DNA from: Gonocerus acuteangulatus
Lineage: Eukaryota; Arthropoda; Insecta; Hemiptera; Coreidae
Assembly: GCA_946811695.1 (NCBI GenBank)
Contig: OX328123.1
Coordinates: 149,967,229 to 150,031,228 of the forward strand
Direction of reading: 5' to 3'
DNA length: 64,000 nt
Shown in pieces: positions 10,880-21,867 of the stretch. The notes under the pieces were generated by a model. The model was not told the origin of the DNA and did no database searches. It worked only from the letters and a program-made list of their open reading frames with translations. Positions within the stretch are counted from its first letter, which is position 1. Each line of letters begins with the position of its first letter. The position numbers and the translations under genes are program-made.

Positions 10880-11683
10880 TGGGCATGACGGTCAGTCTAG
10901 ACCTTTGCCGAAAGATGTTTTTTAGTCACTTAACGATGACACTTCTTACTTATTTTTTGTTAGTACTGTTTATTTTGATTTTTTTTTTCATATGCAGAAA
11001 GGAAAATATGCAGAAAGGAAAATATGCAGAAAGGAAAATTGTTAATGTTTATAAATGGTTTATATAAAACTGTTGAAATACAGACATTTTCTGTTTGTAA
11101 ATTATTTATTTGTTGATTTGCTTTAAATATGCATATTTAAAATTATTGGAATCTTGGTCATATATTATGATTGTATTTTTTTTTGTAAAATAAACATCCT
11201 TATTCATTCATTCATTCACAGATATCTGTAACAATATCCTCTAAACATATCTGTATCAATTAAAAGAGGAGCATGAAAAATACTTTAAGAAAATTATCTG
11301 TCGTAGTAAGTTAGAAAGGAAAAATAAATTTGAATTTTTTCTGCTATTAATATCTGAAATAGTGCTTTAAAGGTGCTCCCGACTTAGCTTTCTTAGATTA
11401 TACAACCCTAAAGAATGTATAGCATTAACCATTAAAAATAAAAAACCTATTTATCCAAAATTTTTATTATTACGAATTGTTTCTTCCGCATCTCGCCGAA
11501 AAAACAGGATATTTTGTGCGAAGATCTTCGGCTTGCAGAGATTAAATTTACGCTTTAGTTGGAGAACGTTTTAGTCAAATTTAATAAAAATGTATGCTTT
11601 AATTACACCCAGGCTCTCCAGACATTTAGAGTGGTAATAATTATAGTAATGACAACAGCAATTGCTACAGAGAATATTAGGCT
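10880..11683. other. Unassigned AT-rich DNA
   Basis: Holds a triplicated ATGCAGAAAGGAAAAT at about 10994-11039 and an (ATTC)n run at 11202-11217 preceded by AATAAA-like signals, perhaps an old retroelement tail. No gene is seen. Confidence 0.4.
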
Positions 11684-12850
11684 AAAAATTCCGACTCACA
11701 GGAACTGCGACATCTTAGCGCGGTTCCGTTCACATCCACTAGTGCTATTAGTAAAGGAATAGAAGCAGTTATTGGCGGGTTTTCTTCTTGGAGAATATAA
11801 AATAAAATCTCAAAAATAAGAAAAATTTGAGGCACCACAATAGGAAGCTGACAGTATCCTCAGCGGAAATTACTCCATCCTTTGTCACAACGAGCCCTCT
11901 TGGAAACACTTTGAGGCACCACAATAGGAAGCTGACAGTATCCTCAGCGAAAAATTACTCCATCCTTTGTCACAACGAGCCCTCTTGGAAACACTTTGAG
12001 GCACCACAATAGGAAGCTGACAGTATCCTCAGCGGAAATTACTCCATCCTTTGTCACAACGAGCCCTCTTGGAAACACTTTGAGGCACCACAATAGGAAG
12101 CTGACAGTATCCTCAGCGGAAATTACTCCATCCTTTGTCACAACGAGCCCTCTTGGAAACACTTTGAGGCACCACAATAGGAAGCTGACAGTATCCTCAG
12201 CGGAAATTACTCCATCCTTTGTCACAACGAGCCCTCTTGGAAACACTTTGAGGCACCACAATAGGAAGCTGACAGTATCCTCAGCGGAAATTACTCCATC
12301 CTTTGTCACAACGAGCCCTGTTGGAAACACTTTGAGGCACCACAATAGGAAGCTGACAGTATCCTCAGCGGAAATTACTCCATCCTTTGTCACAACGAGC
12401 CCTCTTGGAAACACTTTGAGTCTTTTTCATATGTTCTTACCTTTTTTTACTAGAATACTTATTTTATTGTTAAATACAATTAAGAAAACAACAACCAATT
12501 GAAATGTTAGGTAAACAGAGAGCAAACCCCGTTTAAAAGAACAAAACTAACAATTTAGAAGTTTCAACAAGAACTTATTTCTCCGACTGAAATCGCCACA
12601 TTGAAACTAACACAATTTAGTACCTAAGATTTAAAATAAATACTGTCTATTTGTCACGATTGCCCAGCCGGTTTCGAGATATTTTAGGTTATAGACCAAG
12701 GTCTCAAAACAATGCATGTCATACATTTTTTTCCTTAATACTGCCTTACCTACAAACGCTACAAAAAAATTAAATACCATAGATGTGTCGTGAGGTCAAC
12801 CTCACAAGCGGATTTCCTCCCTATGGAGAGTGGGAGGAACCGCGGTAAAA
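11684..12850 (-). mobile_element. Helentron-like element, family B, copy 2
   Basis: Left border AAAA then TTCCGACTCACAGGAACTGC and TTAGCGCGGTTCCG (family B 3' end, inverted). Right border is the complement of TTTTACCGCGGTTCCTCCC with the 5' hairpin. The interior aligns with copy 3 (16931-17543) but has been enlarged by an 84-bp minisatellite. Non-coding. Confidence 0.7.
11826..12417 (+). repeat. 84-bp minisatellite, 7 copies
   Basis: Unit starts TTTGAGGCACCACAATAGG. Starts at 11826, 11910, 11995, 12079, 12163, 12247 and 12331. The copies are almost identical and one unit has 85 bases. Because 84 is divisible by 3, long frames open on both strands (for example 11996-12502 plus and 11944-12414 minus). 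These are artefacts of periodicity. Confidence 0.95.
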
Positions 12851-13429
12851 CATTAGTTTAAAAAAAAATAAAAATAAAAAAGAATTAAGCATTTTAAGAA
12901 TTTTTAATATAAAAAATTCGAAGAAGATATGTCTATATCTGAGGAGCCGTTGTTCATGGATATCTGATGAGGAATGAATTTTGGACAACGTTTATAATTT
13001 AGGAAGAGTAAGATATTCCAATATTAATTAACTATACCCATTTCTTACGTAAAGCTAATGTATTTTTAAAAAATAAAACCCATGGTGTAGTAGCGCATAT
13101 TTTCAGCAGTCGTGTCAACCTCTTAGAGGCCATAAACCCCAGTTGGAGACGGTCAAACATGTAATATTTTCGACCTTGTGATTTTTATTACTTTTGCCTT
13201 AAAAATAGATAGATAATTTGAATTTTAACGACACTATTTGGAACGCTATAGTTCCACATAGTTAGCCCAAGTTTCCTTCGCACTATTGTAAGTAAATATG
13301 GGCACATACTTTGGAGTAATCTCGATAAAAAATGTTTAGAAAGGCTTAAGTAGAAATTTCATCGAGAAGGAAATGTCTGCCATTTGATGCGACCATAGAT
13401 GACCCACCATAGCGAGAAGAAGCGGGCCT
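12851..13429. other. Unassigned AT-rich DNA
   Basis: No terminal repeats, tandem structure or coding relic recognised. Confidence 0.45.
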
Positions 13430-13670
13430 ATGATGTACCTTGAAAGACACCGTGACCAAACGATGTGGTTCCAAGTTGAAGCCATGTCAGCGAATAACGG
13501 ATCACTCGTAAACCTGTTCAGGGATTATAGCGCAGGCTGGAATCCGTTCTCGTCGTCCCAAATACGACAAACCCTCTTGGAATATAGCATTAGATAGGAT
13601 ACTTATGTGACGGCTAGTGGAGAAAAATAGGGTTTGGGTACTCACTGGGAAGACCCGTTTCTATAACTGA
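13430..13670 (+). pseudogene. Tc1-like transposase fragment (tentative)
   Basis: In the frame starting at 13525 the sequence reads IIAQAGIRSRRPKYDKPSW and, after a stop, NRVWVLTGKTRF. In Tc1-like transposases the end of the DNA-binding region ('AGIRSRRP') is followed some 30 residues on by a 'V.F(T/S)DESRF' catalytic motif, which this resembles with the acidic residue lost. Upstream codons are frame-shifted. The relic is short, so the call is tentative. Confidence 0.4.
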
Positions 13671-13680
13671 CTCCGTCATT

Positions 13681-13682
<2 letters not shown>

Positions 13683-13757
<75 letters not shown>
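13683..13757 (+). repeat. (TC)n(TA)n microsatellite
   Basis: About 21 CT units passing directly into about 15 TA units. Confidence 0.97.
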
Positions 13758-13758
<1 letters not shown>

Positions 13759-14279
13759 GCGGCTTCATTTGTAATATTTCGCCTGATTCCTCTCCGGCTT
13801 CGTTAGGCTGTCATAAATCCTAGATGATTAGGGAATGAGACCATGACTTTGGCAATTATAGCATTATAATATAGAATTTTATGAAGCTCACATTTTGGAC
13901 AAAGAACGGAACAGCCTTAAACAAAATATTAAAGAAAACATGTATATAGTATAATGACCAGTGTTGGGCAAAAATCATTCAGAATAATGAATAATGAATA
14001 AATTTGATATTTCATTCTGAATAAATTTTCATTCATTATTCAGAGAATCAATGAATAACGTAAATTTTTATTTTTATTCATTATTGAATAACAATGATTT
14101 ATTGAATGAAAATTTTTATTGATTGAAAATGATTTTATTGAATAAAAATGATTTATTGAATGAAAATTTTTATTGAATAAAAATGATTTATTTGAATGAA
14201 AATTTTTATTGAATAATAATGATTTATTTGATTGAAATTTTTCGTTAAGTACATCAAAAATTTTCTTTCTTTTAATGAA

Positions 14280-14304
14280 AACTATATATAAGAGTGACAT
14301 TGTT

Positions 14305-14363
<59 letters not shown>

Positions 14364-14536
14364 CGTGTCTGTCTGTTTGTTCCTTGTACAAATCCACACC
14401 GTTTGACCGATTTTGACCGAACTTGGAATACTGGTAGGTCTTCATAAGGGAAGTCTCGTAGGCTAAATCAAAATCGTCTACCAGCTGTCTGTCTGTATGT
14501 TTATTCCTTCAAACTATATATAAGAGTGACATTGTT

Positions 14537-14593
<57 letters not shown>

Positions 14594-14745
14594 CGTGTCT
14601 GTCTGTTTGTTCCTTGTACAAATCCACACCGTTTGACTGATTTTGACCAAATTTGGAACACAGGTAGGTCTTATCCAGGGAGTGTGGTAGGCTAATCTAA
14701 AAACGTCCACCAGCTGTTTATCTGTTTGTTTGTTCCGTATACAAA
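14280..14745 (+). repeat. 233-bp tandem duplication at a Helitron 5' end
   Basis: AACTATATATAAGAGTGACA and the following (TA)n, ACACGTGTCTGTCTG segment occur at 14280 and again at 14513. The duplicated unit includes the Helitron F start and its first monomer. Confidence 0.85.
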
Positions 14746-15420
14746 TCCACACCGTTAGACCGATTTTGACCAATCTTGGCACACTGGTAGGTCTCGATAC
14801 GGGCAAGTATCATAGGCTAAGTAAAAAAAAAATCTACCAGCTGTCTATATGTATGTTTTTTATTATACAAATCTACACCGTTTGACCGATTTTGATCAAA
14901 CTTGGAACACAGGTATTTCCTGATAGGGGGATTGTCATAGGCTCGGTCAAAAACGTCTACCAGTTGTATGTCTAAATGTTTGCTCCTTATACAAATCCAC
15001 ACCTTTTGACCGATTTTGACCAAACTCTCAACATAGGTAGGTCTTGATAGGGGGATTGGCATAGGTTAGGTCAAAAACGTCTACCAGCTGTGTGTCTGAA
15101 TGTTTGCTCCTTACACAAATCCACACCGTTTGACCGATTTTGATCAAACTTGACACATAGGTAGGTTTTGATACGGGGAGTGTCATAGGTTAGCTCAAAA
15201 ACGTGTATCATCTGTTTGTCTGCCTGGTTGTTCCTTATTCATATCCACACCGTTTGACCGATTTTGACCAAACTTGGCGCACATGTAGGTCGTGATCCGG
15301 GGGTGTTACAGGCAACGTAAAAATTTTCTAGGACTCACAGTTCGGAGGTCACAGGTTCGCAACTGTAAACCCGAACAGTTACAGATTTGTGTTATTAGAT
15401 TTTAATATTACTTACTTGGT
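14357..15420 (+). repeat. Helitron F-derived ~120-bp tandem array
   Basis: About eight diverged monomers, each with GTCTGTCTG, TTTGTTCCTTATACAAATCC, CACCGTTTGACCGATTTTGA, CCAAACTTGGCACACAGGTAGG and AGGCTAAGTCAAAAACGTC. It ends with the 'TGTGTTATTAGATTTTAATA' block also found near the end of the Helitron at 2548-3307, but no CTAG end is visible. Short open frames here only reflect the repeat. Confidence 0.8.
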
Positions 15421-15556
15421 TTGTAACGTTGCTGCCATGAAAATTAAATGTTAATGATAGGCTTATAATAGGCATTATTTAAAAAATATATATATAATGC
15501 CTAATTACGTTTTACTATCACACGAGAACTAATTATTTAAATAAGCTTAAGGTCGC

Positions 15557-15960
15557 TCACTTTTCAAAATGTTCATCACTGAGCTTATGTGCTTTGGGAG
15601 TATTTGTCTTGCTTGCGAATGAAAACAGTCTTTCAACTGGCGCAGATATTTAAAATTATTTAACATACTCTTCTTACTGATTTTCAAAAAATTGCAAACT
15701 TGGACTTCTGCTTTCGTAAGAGAATCGTCGCTTGTTACGGTATCGACATTTCCAAAATAAAAAAAAAATCATTAACTTTAGATAGGCGAGCTGTAGGTGT
15801 CCCCTCCATTAGTGCATTTACCTCTTCTAAAACTTTTTATTTAAAAAATCCAAAAATTTCGTCAAGTTTCAATTCCGCAAGGATATCACTCAACATAAAT
15901 GCTATTCTATCAAATGAATGGGAATTTCGAAATGGGCGGCAAGCAAGAGCAGCTGACTGC
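15557..15960 (-). pseudogene. hAT transposase C-terminal relic
   Basis: On the minus strand 15649-15557 reads ISAPVERLFSFASKTNTPKA and continues HKLSDEHFEK to a stop. This is the hAT dimerisation motif (SxPVERLFS ... LSDExFE). Upstream, in pieces separated by stops, are LAELKLDEIFGFF and VNALMEGTPTARLSKVNDFF, typical of the preceding transposase region. Several stops and shifts show it is dead. It lies inside the element defined by the 8-bp duplication and so confirms its class. Confidence 0.85.
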
Positions 15961-16089
15961 CTTTAAAAATTGTTGTCTATCGAGTGAGCAGTCACGCCAA
16001 AAAAAAAAAAGTCTGCGCATTGCAGACCAGATGTCTGCAGTACTACACACATACTTACACTTTCGTTTTAAGTACACCATTTTGACGTA

Positions 16090-16580
16090 GCCTAAGACAT
16101 TCCCCAGATCAATACCTACCTGTGTCCCAAGTTTAGTCAAAAACGGTCAAACGATGTGGAATTGTACAAGAAATAAACATACAGACAGACAGCTGGTAGA
16201 CGTTTTTTAAATATCCTACGACACTACCCATATCATGATCTATCTGTGTGCCGAGTTTGGTCAAAATCGGTTAAACGGTGTGGATTTGTGTAAGGAACAA
16301 ACATACAGACAGACAGCTGGCAGACGTTTTTGACTTAGCCTATGACAATTCCCCTATCAAGATCTCCCTGTGTACCGAGTTTGGTCAAAATCGGACGAAG
16401 GGTGTGGATTTTTATAAGGAGCAAACATACAGACAGACAGCTGGTAGACATTTTTGAAATAGCCCACGACGCTTCATGGATCAAGACCTACCTGTGTGCC
16501 GAGTTTGGCCAAAATCGGCCAAACGGTCTGGTTTTGTATAAAGAACAAACAGACACGTGATTTATATATGTATATATATA
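16090..16580 (-). repeat. Helitron F-derived array, inverted
   Basis: Four monomers in minus orientation, ending at the complement of ACACGTGTCTGTTTGTTC next to (TA)n at about 16575, the Helitron F 5' end. Together with 14357-15420 it forms an inverted pair flanking the hAT relic. Confidence 0.75.
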
Positions 16581-16930
16581 TATACATACACATAAAAAAA
16601 AAAAAAAAAATAAAAAAAAAATAAAAAAAAATAAAAAAAAATAAAAAAAAAAAAACAGTCAATGAATAAATGAATGAATTCTTATTCAATAAAAATTTAT
16701 TGAATAATGATCCAACCCTGTTATTCATAGAATAATAAATTATTCAGTGTATGAATAACGTAATCAATGAATAAATTATTATTCAATAAAAATTTATTTG
16801 AATGATCATTGAATAAAAAAAATATTGAATAATGCCCAACTCTGATAATGACAGGAATAGTTAGTAAATAATAAAAAAAAGGACATAAAATATTTTAAAA
16901 AAGTCTTTCAGAACCTAGTATTACACAATA

Positions 16931-17543
16931 AAAAGTCCGACTCGCAGGAACTGCATCATCATAGCGCGGTTCCGTTCTTATCCGAAGTGCGATTAGTAAA
17001 GGAATAGTAGCTGCTATCGGTAGGTTTTGATCTTTCGTTAAAAATATAAAATAAAATCTCAAAGAGAAGGAAGCTTAAAGCGCCACATATGGAAACTGGC
17101 AGTTTTCTAAGCGGATGGGACTCTCCCGTCATCGCGACGCTCACTCTAGGAAAACTCTATTACCAATATGATTCTTATTTTCTCAGCTTTAATGAAATAC
17201 TCATTCCACCGTTAAATAAACTTAAAAAACAAAAGTGAGGTAAACAGTGACAAAAACCCGTTTAAAATAACACAACTAACACTTTCGTAGTTTTAAGCAC
17301 TTACTTCTCCGACTGACATTGCCCCATCGAAATTTGCTTCAGAATCTTTTTTTTAGAGAATTTAGTAAGCTTTTGAATGGTTACATCGTACTTCCCACGA
17401 TTTCTTAACTGTTTTGAAGATATTAAGGGGGGGGGGGAATGGTGCTAATACCTACCGATAGCTGCTATATTCCTTCACTAATCGCACTTGAGATAAGAAC
17501 GGAACCGCGCTAAGATGAAGCAGTTCCTGCGGGTCGGACTTTT
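16931..17543. mobile_element. Family B element with two 3' ends (copy 3)
   Basis: Both borders carry the family B 3' terminus: left AAAAGTCCGACTCGCAGG, AACTGC and TTAGCGCGG-type block; right the inverted TTAGCGCGGTTCCG, GCAGGAACTGC and GTCGGACTTTT. The inverted arms are about 95 bp (16931-17030 and 17443-17543). The 5' end with its hairpin is absent. The interior matches family B copy 2. Non-coding. Confidence 0.75.
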
Positions 17544-17689
17544 TTTTTGTCAGACAAATTAATGTGTTATGTTTATATTATAATATAAATATTATGTTTA
17601 TAAGAAGAGCAAATCACTTTAATTGCGGTGTAAAATATTGTTGCTAGCTAAATCTAAGTATTATGTAAGCTCATAAGGAAAAAATGGTG

Positions 17690-17735
17690 CTAATGACTCA
17701 GATTTCGATACACCATAAAAGAAAAAAAAAAATTA
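17690..17735 (+). repeat. SINE-1 3' tail fragment
   Basis: ATGGTGCTAATGACTCAGAT, then GATACACCATAAAAG and an A-run: the last ~50 bp of SINE-1 only. Confidence 0.6.
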
Positions 17736-17739
17736 AGGA

Positions 17740-18239
17740 CAATATACAAAGATTCCGAAGTATTTCATGTCTGTTAATAAAATATTTTATTCTAATCCCA
17801 ATAACGCAACACTTATACACAAATAAACTTTTTTTAGGTACCTATTTAATACGTATAAAATAAGGTTATAATGAGCAATCCGCTGTGGCATACACCAAGT
17901 ACTACCACCGTGTGGAGTGCAACTAGTATAAACCGGTACGTCAGTACCACTGTGGTATGTAAACAGCGGCTGTTCTGATACTGGCAAAAATTAGAAATCC
18001 TACATAACTGCAGTTGTTTGGAGGCTTATCTTTATGACCCTAGAAAGGAACTTACAGATGACGAGGGTCCACTGGGCCGATACCTGTACTGGGAATGCAC
18101 TCCACCCTAAGCCTCCTAGCTCCTCACCTTTGAATTCATATGATTTCGTTCAATGAATTTAAAAAAAAAAATTAATAAATAGATAAAAACTTCTGAAAAT
18201 AGGGAATACCAAAAACAATTCTAAAGAACGAAATCAACA
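17740..18239. other. Unassigned DNA
   Basis: 17880-18130 is less AT-rich and appears once in the window. No frame with recognisable motifs and no terminal repeats were found. Confidence 0.4.
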
Positions 18240-19396
18240 CCAGTACAGTAATCTAGATATTCATAGGGCATCTTCGAATTCCAAGATACCGTTGAAACAA
18301 AATATTGTTTCTATATATACGTATCCTGTTTTATTGACTAATACATTTGACTACTATAAGCAATCACAAAAATAACGAGCAGTGAAAAAAAAAACTGTAG
18401 GAAACACACAAAAATATTCGTTCAAATGAACGAAATTACCTATGTTTTAAGCACTTATTTCTCCAAATATGACCATCCCATCGCAAATGTCTTCAAAACA
18501 TTTTTTGTAGAAAATTTAGTAACCTTTCGAATGGTAATCTTTTGCTTGCCAAGATTCCAAACCGTTTTCGTGATATTAATGAAAATATACGAAGTTCCCA
18601 AAACTTTTCATGTCTAAAAATGAAATATTTTATTTTAATCCTTCCTTTACTCCAAACGTAACAAAATTTTCAACATATTAGTTTTGATAAAATTCAAACA
18701 TGCAGAAAATGTTTCAACTGAAGCCCATGATTCTAAGTACCAAAATCAAAGACAAAAAGAACAGTTCGAATGAGCGAAATCAATTACTTTAATGTTTTAA
18801 GCACTTATTTCTCCGATTGACATCGCCTAATCAAAACTTTCATTAGAACCTTTTTTGTAGAGCATTTAGTAAGAATTCTAATGGTAATCTTTTGTTTACC
18901 AAGATTCTCAACCTTTTTCGAGATATTAAGGAAAGTATACGAAGTTACCAAAACTTTTCATGTCTGTTCATAAAATATTTTATTCTAACCCTTCCTTAAC
19001 TCCAAACGTAACATAACTTTCAACATATTAGTTTTAATGAAAGTAGAACATGCAGATAATGTTTCAACTGAATCCCGTGATTCTAATTACCCAAACCAAA
19101 AACGGTATTCAAAAACTATTTTTCCAATTTTCTCGAAAACGGTTAAAGCTATCGCCTTGACAATGGTTTCATTCGTTTTCCTAGCCCAAGAAGCCTATAA
19201 AAAGAGTACTTACAAGCTTATGAACTTAAAAACGTAAGCGTTACGATTTTTTCTGCGCGAATTTCGCCCCAAACGCCATCTTCCAGTGGGCGGATTTTGC
19301 TGGTTAACGAACTTGATCTTTCAAATTGGACGACTGATTTTTGTACCAAATTTCATCAAAATCGGACCATCAGGGAAGCCAGAAATGAGCGAACAG

Positions 19397-19455
<59 letters not shown>

Positions 19456-19619
19456 TATACATATATATATATATATATACAAATTTGAACCGCCGTTATT
19501 TTCGGTCTCTAGGGGTTCTGAAACGCGAAATTTTCTTGTCGGCACTTCCGGATTGTTTCATTGTATCAACCTTATAAGCGGGGTTCCTCCCTATGGGGGA
19601 GGGAGGAACCGCGCTAAAA
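18240..19619 (-). mobile_element. Helentron-like element, family B, copy 4
   Basis: The right border is the inverted 5' end (AACCGCGCTAAAA) with the hairpin at about 19579-19614. Going left: the ACCGAAAAT block, (TA)n at 19400-19480, GTTCGTTAACC block and the body shared with copy 1. Inside, the module AAGCACTTATTTCTCC ... TTTCAACATATTAGTTTTGAT occurs twice in tandem (18450-18720 and 18790-19060). No 3' terminus (GCAG-CTGC hairpin) was found, so the left border is approximate. Confidence 0.65.
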
Positions 19620-19828
19620 GGCTGGGGACTGCAGACAGGTTTACAGGGAGGAAGGTTAGGAAGGTTGTGTTTTATAACCCCAGGACGCATATTGCTAAGC
19701 AAAATTAAATTATTTTTACAAATGTACGTGATTTGATAAGCCCATCGATGTAAGCAAACACATATAGAATGTAAATATTTATTTGGTGTGAACAAATTAT
19801 TATAAATCTAAAAAATATTGTAGGAAAT

Positions 19829-19871
19829 AACCTTTGAGGAGGAGCAGAATAGCTCGAAACCTGTGAGGGTT
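19829..19871 (+). ncRNA. Decayed hammerhead-like motif
   Basis: TTGAGGA (19834-19840), stem II GAGC/GCTC, GAAAC, and outer arms AACC/GGTT. The same layout as the motif at 53462, with C to T at the first core position and no proper cleavage triplet. It precedes a fold-back at 19877-20172. Confidence 0.45.
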
Positions 19872-19876
19872 GGAAT

Positions 19877-20068
19877 AAAGGATATAAAGTGAGAAGAATA
19901 TTATTTATGACCTTTTGGCTACAACAACAACAATAATATATATATATAGTTCTGGCCGCACTGTCTCCCTAGTGTGCCGTATGGTCATGAATCAGATACC
20001 TCTATAGTATCTGCCCCTCAGGGCCCTCGTGGCCTGTTACGGGACTGATTTAGATTTTTATATATATA

Positions 20069-20126
<58 letters not shown>

Positions 20127-20172
20127 GTAGCCAAAAGGTCATAAATAATATTCTTCTTACTTTATATCCTTA
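19877..20172. repeat. Fold-back with ~60-bp arms
   Basis: The left arm (TATAAAGTGAGAAGAATATT, ATTTATGACCTTTTGGC, (CAA)n) is the complement of the right arm 20113-20172. Between them lie module K (19949-20051) and (TA)n. With the ribozyme-like motif just upstream, this resembles the inverted-repeat ends of Penelope-like insertions. Confidence 0.65.
19949..20051 (+). repeat. Repeat module K, copy 2
   Basis: CACTGTCTCCCTAGTGTGCC, GTATGGTCATGAATCAGATA, CTCGTGGCCTGTTACGGGAC, GATT. Nearly identical over most of its length to the copy at 57965-58068. Confidence 0.75.
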
Positions 20173-20292
20173 TATGTATATATATATGTATACATATGTC
20201 CTTTATTATATATATGTATATATATTTATATGCACATACACTATATGTATATTTGTATTGGACTGAAAATATTAGATAATGTTTAGTATTAC

Positions 20293-20355
20293 CTGTGCTA
20301 ATACTGATGTTATGGTGACGGTGACCAGCATGAGCAAAGCCTCCTGCCCCATCTT
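20293..20355 (-). CDS. Candidate coding exon encoding a signal peptide
   Basis: On the minus strand a run of T followed by CAG (acceptor, cut at 20356) opens a 63-base segment that ends CAG before GTAATA (donor, from 20292). The segment is much richer in G and C than its surroundings. ATG at 20352-20350 lies in a good context (AAGATGG) and gives MGQEALLMLVTVTITSVLAQ, a short N-region plus a hydrophobic core ending in an A-Q junction: a typical secretory signal, filling the rest of the exon in phase 0. Downstream exons would lie at lower coordinates but I could not find them. A second frame (EDGAGGFAHAGHRHH...) is also open, so a phase-shifted micro-exon is the alternative. Family unknown. Confidence 0.4.
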
Positions 20356-20473
20356 CTGAAAAAAAAAAATAATATGAATCAATATTATCAAAACCAACAT
20401 AATTGACTATTATATTTACATTGTAATTGATAACAAATTTATATATGATATAACTAGTCTGAAGAATAATCAA

Positions 20474-21129
20474 TCTTCAAATATATATAGAATTTTGCAA
20501 AGTTTAAAAGGCAAAATTATAAGTCATATATATCTGATAAAATTCACTATTCGCTTTGAATAGAATACTGAGAATTATGTAATACCAAACGAAATTAAGG
20601 TGCGGTTTTGTAACTTTTGATATTTAAATAGATTCTCTCTTGAGTCTATAACTAGTGTAGTTTTACATACTTGTACAATTTTACTGCTGCTTTGCATTAC
20701 ATCAGACACTATTTCCAATCCTTCCTCCATTTCTTATATTCTCCTGAAAATATACTAAAATGCTAATACTTACTGAGGCACAAATATTACACAAAATGAC
20801 AGGAAAGGTGGGCAGAAATTGAAAAAGGGTCAGACTTACAGCATTTTATATAGGAGATAAAACATACAAATTGCAAACTCAATCGTAAAACAAGCTACCA
20901 TCTCACACAATTACTTTCAGAACACGAAACAATAAATACATATTTCCACATTTACTATCTTACTGGCACTTCTACTTGTGACAACCATACTGAACAAACG
21001 TACATACATTTAATTTAGGACCGCTCACTTACAGAAGAGCTTAAAAATGAATAGAAACTTAATGATAAATATCTTGTAGTTGTAGGAAAATGTATTTAAT
21101 CAGTAAACAAAGATACAAGATCCGCGATG
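20474..21129. other. Unassigned AT-rich DNA
   Basis: No repeats or coding relics recognised. On the exon interpretation above it would be intron. Confidence 0.4.
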
Positions 21130-21370
21130 ATTTCCTTTAAGGAAGTTTTGGTACTCATGAGGAATTGGTTCAAGACATTTTTGGGACCCAGAGAATTTTT
21201 ATCAAGATATTTTTGGGGCCCATAAGAAATTCAATCAAGAGATTTTTGGAGCGCACGAGAAATAGGTAAACACGTGCCATTGGAATCCACGATATAAAGA
21301 ATTGGTTGAAGGTATTTTTGGAACCTAGAAGGAAGATATTTGTGGAACGCTTGAGAAATGAATCGATCCA
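21130..21370 (+). repeat. Ancient degenerate tandem repeat
   Basis: About six poorly conserved units with the theme TTTTTGGAACCCATGAGAAA followed by TTGGTTCAAGA. The same theme recurs at 27340-27560, so it is a dispersed old minisatellite or element interior. Confidence 0.55.
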
Positions 21371-21617
21371 TTCAAAAAGAGCTTCAGTCCAAAATCAGTA
21401 GTTTTGAGAAAACTAGACTGAAACCCCTTCTGCATGGAATAATAAAATTATGACTATGTTTCTATGGCAACTATGTAATGGATTGAAGTCCTTTTAAATA
21501 GAAATGTTACCATTAGATACAAAGAATTCATCACTCATACTAACGAAAATATTATCCGAACTCATATTGGGGAAAAATGGACTGAAGTTCTTTTTGCTTG
21601 GATCCATATTTAATATC

Positions 21618-21867
21618 GTCCCTACCATGTCAAACTATCGAATATACAAATCGGTGAAACTAGAAAACGAACATATTATATCCATTGACGAAGTAATATA
21701 TTGAAAAATGGTCTTATTCGATACTTTATTTAAGGCATTTAAGGCTATTCTAAAAGTGTTAGAGGTGCCATAACTTGCGACAAGACGTATCGTCCACTAT
21801 CTAAGAGCAAAGTATGGAATCTTAAAAACCAGTTTTTGCATATACGATAGTTTGACATGGCAGGGAC
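21618..21867. mobile_element. MITE H, copy 2
   Basis: GTCCCTACCATGTCAAAC on the left and the complement of GTCCCTGCCATGTCAAAC on the right, 250 bp apart. The interior is shared with 2186-2425 (for example GACGAAGTAATATATTG, AAAATGGTCTTATTCGA). Confidence 0.7.

Larger units (their letters stand above)
13959..16844 (-). mobile_element. hAT element with perfect 8-bp target duplication
   Basis: Inverted ends CAGTGTTGGGCA (left) and CAGAGTTGGGCA (right, complement), flanked by ATAATGAC at 13951-13958 and 16845-16852. Eight-bp duplication, CAG terminus and an inner transposase C-terminal relic on the minus strand agree on the hAT superfamily. Subterminal regions (13980-14240, 16660-16840) are packed with ATTCATT/AATGAATAAA repeats, probable transposase-binding sites. 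The interior was invaded by Helitron F-type tandem repeats on both sides of the relic. Confidence 0.9.

Noticed and set aside
11944..12502. Long open frames on both strands (156 and 168 codons)
   Set aside because: They exist only because the 84-bp minisatellite unit is divisible by three. The peptide repeats with it and has no gene-like ends.
14501..15062. Open frames with repeating 'VWICIRNKQTD' peptides
   Set aside because: Translation of Helitron F tandem monomers; the same peptide appears at 16342-16560 from the same DNA repeat.
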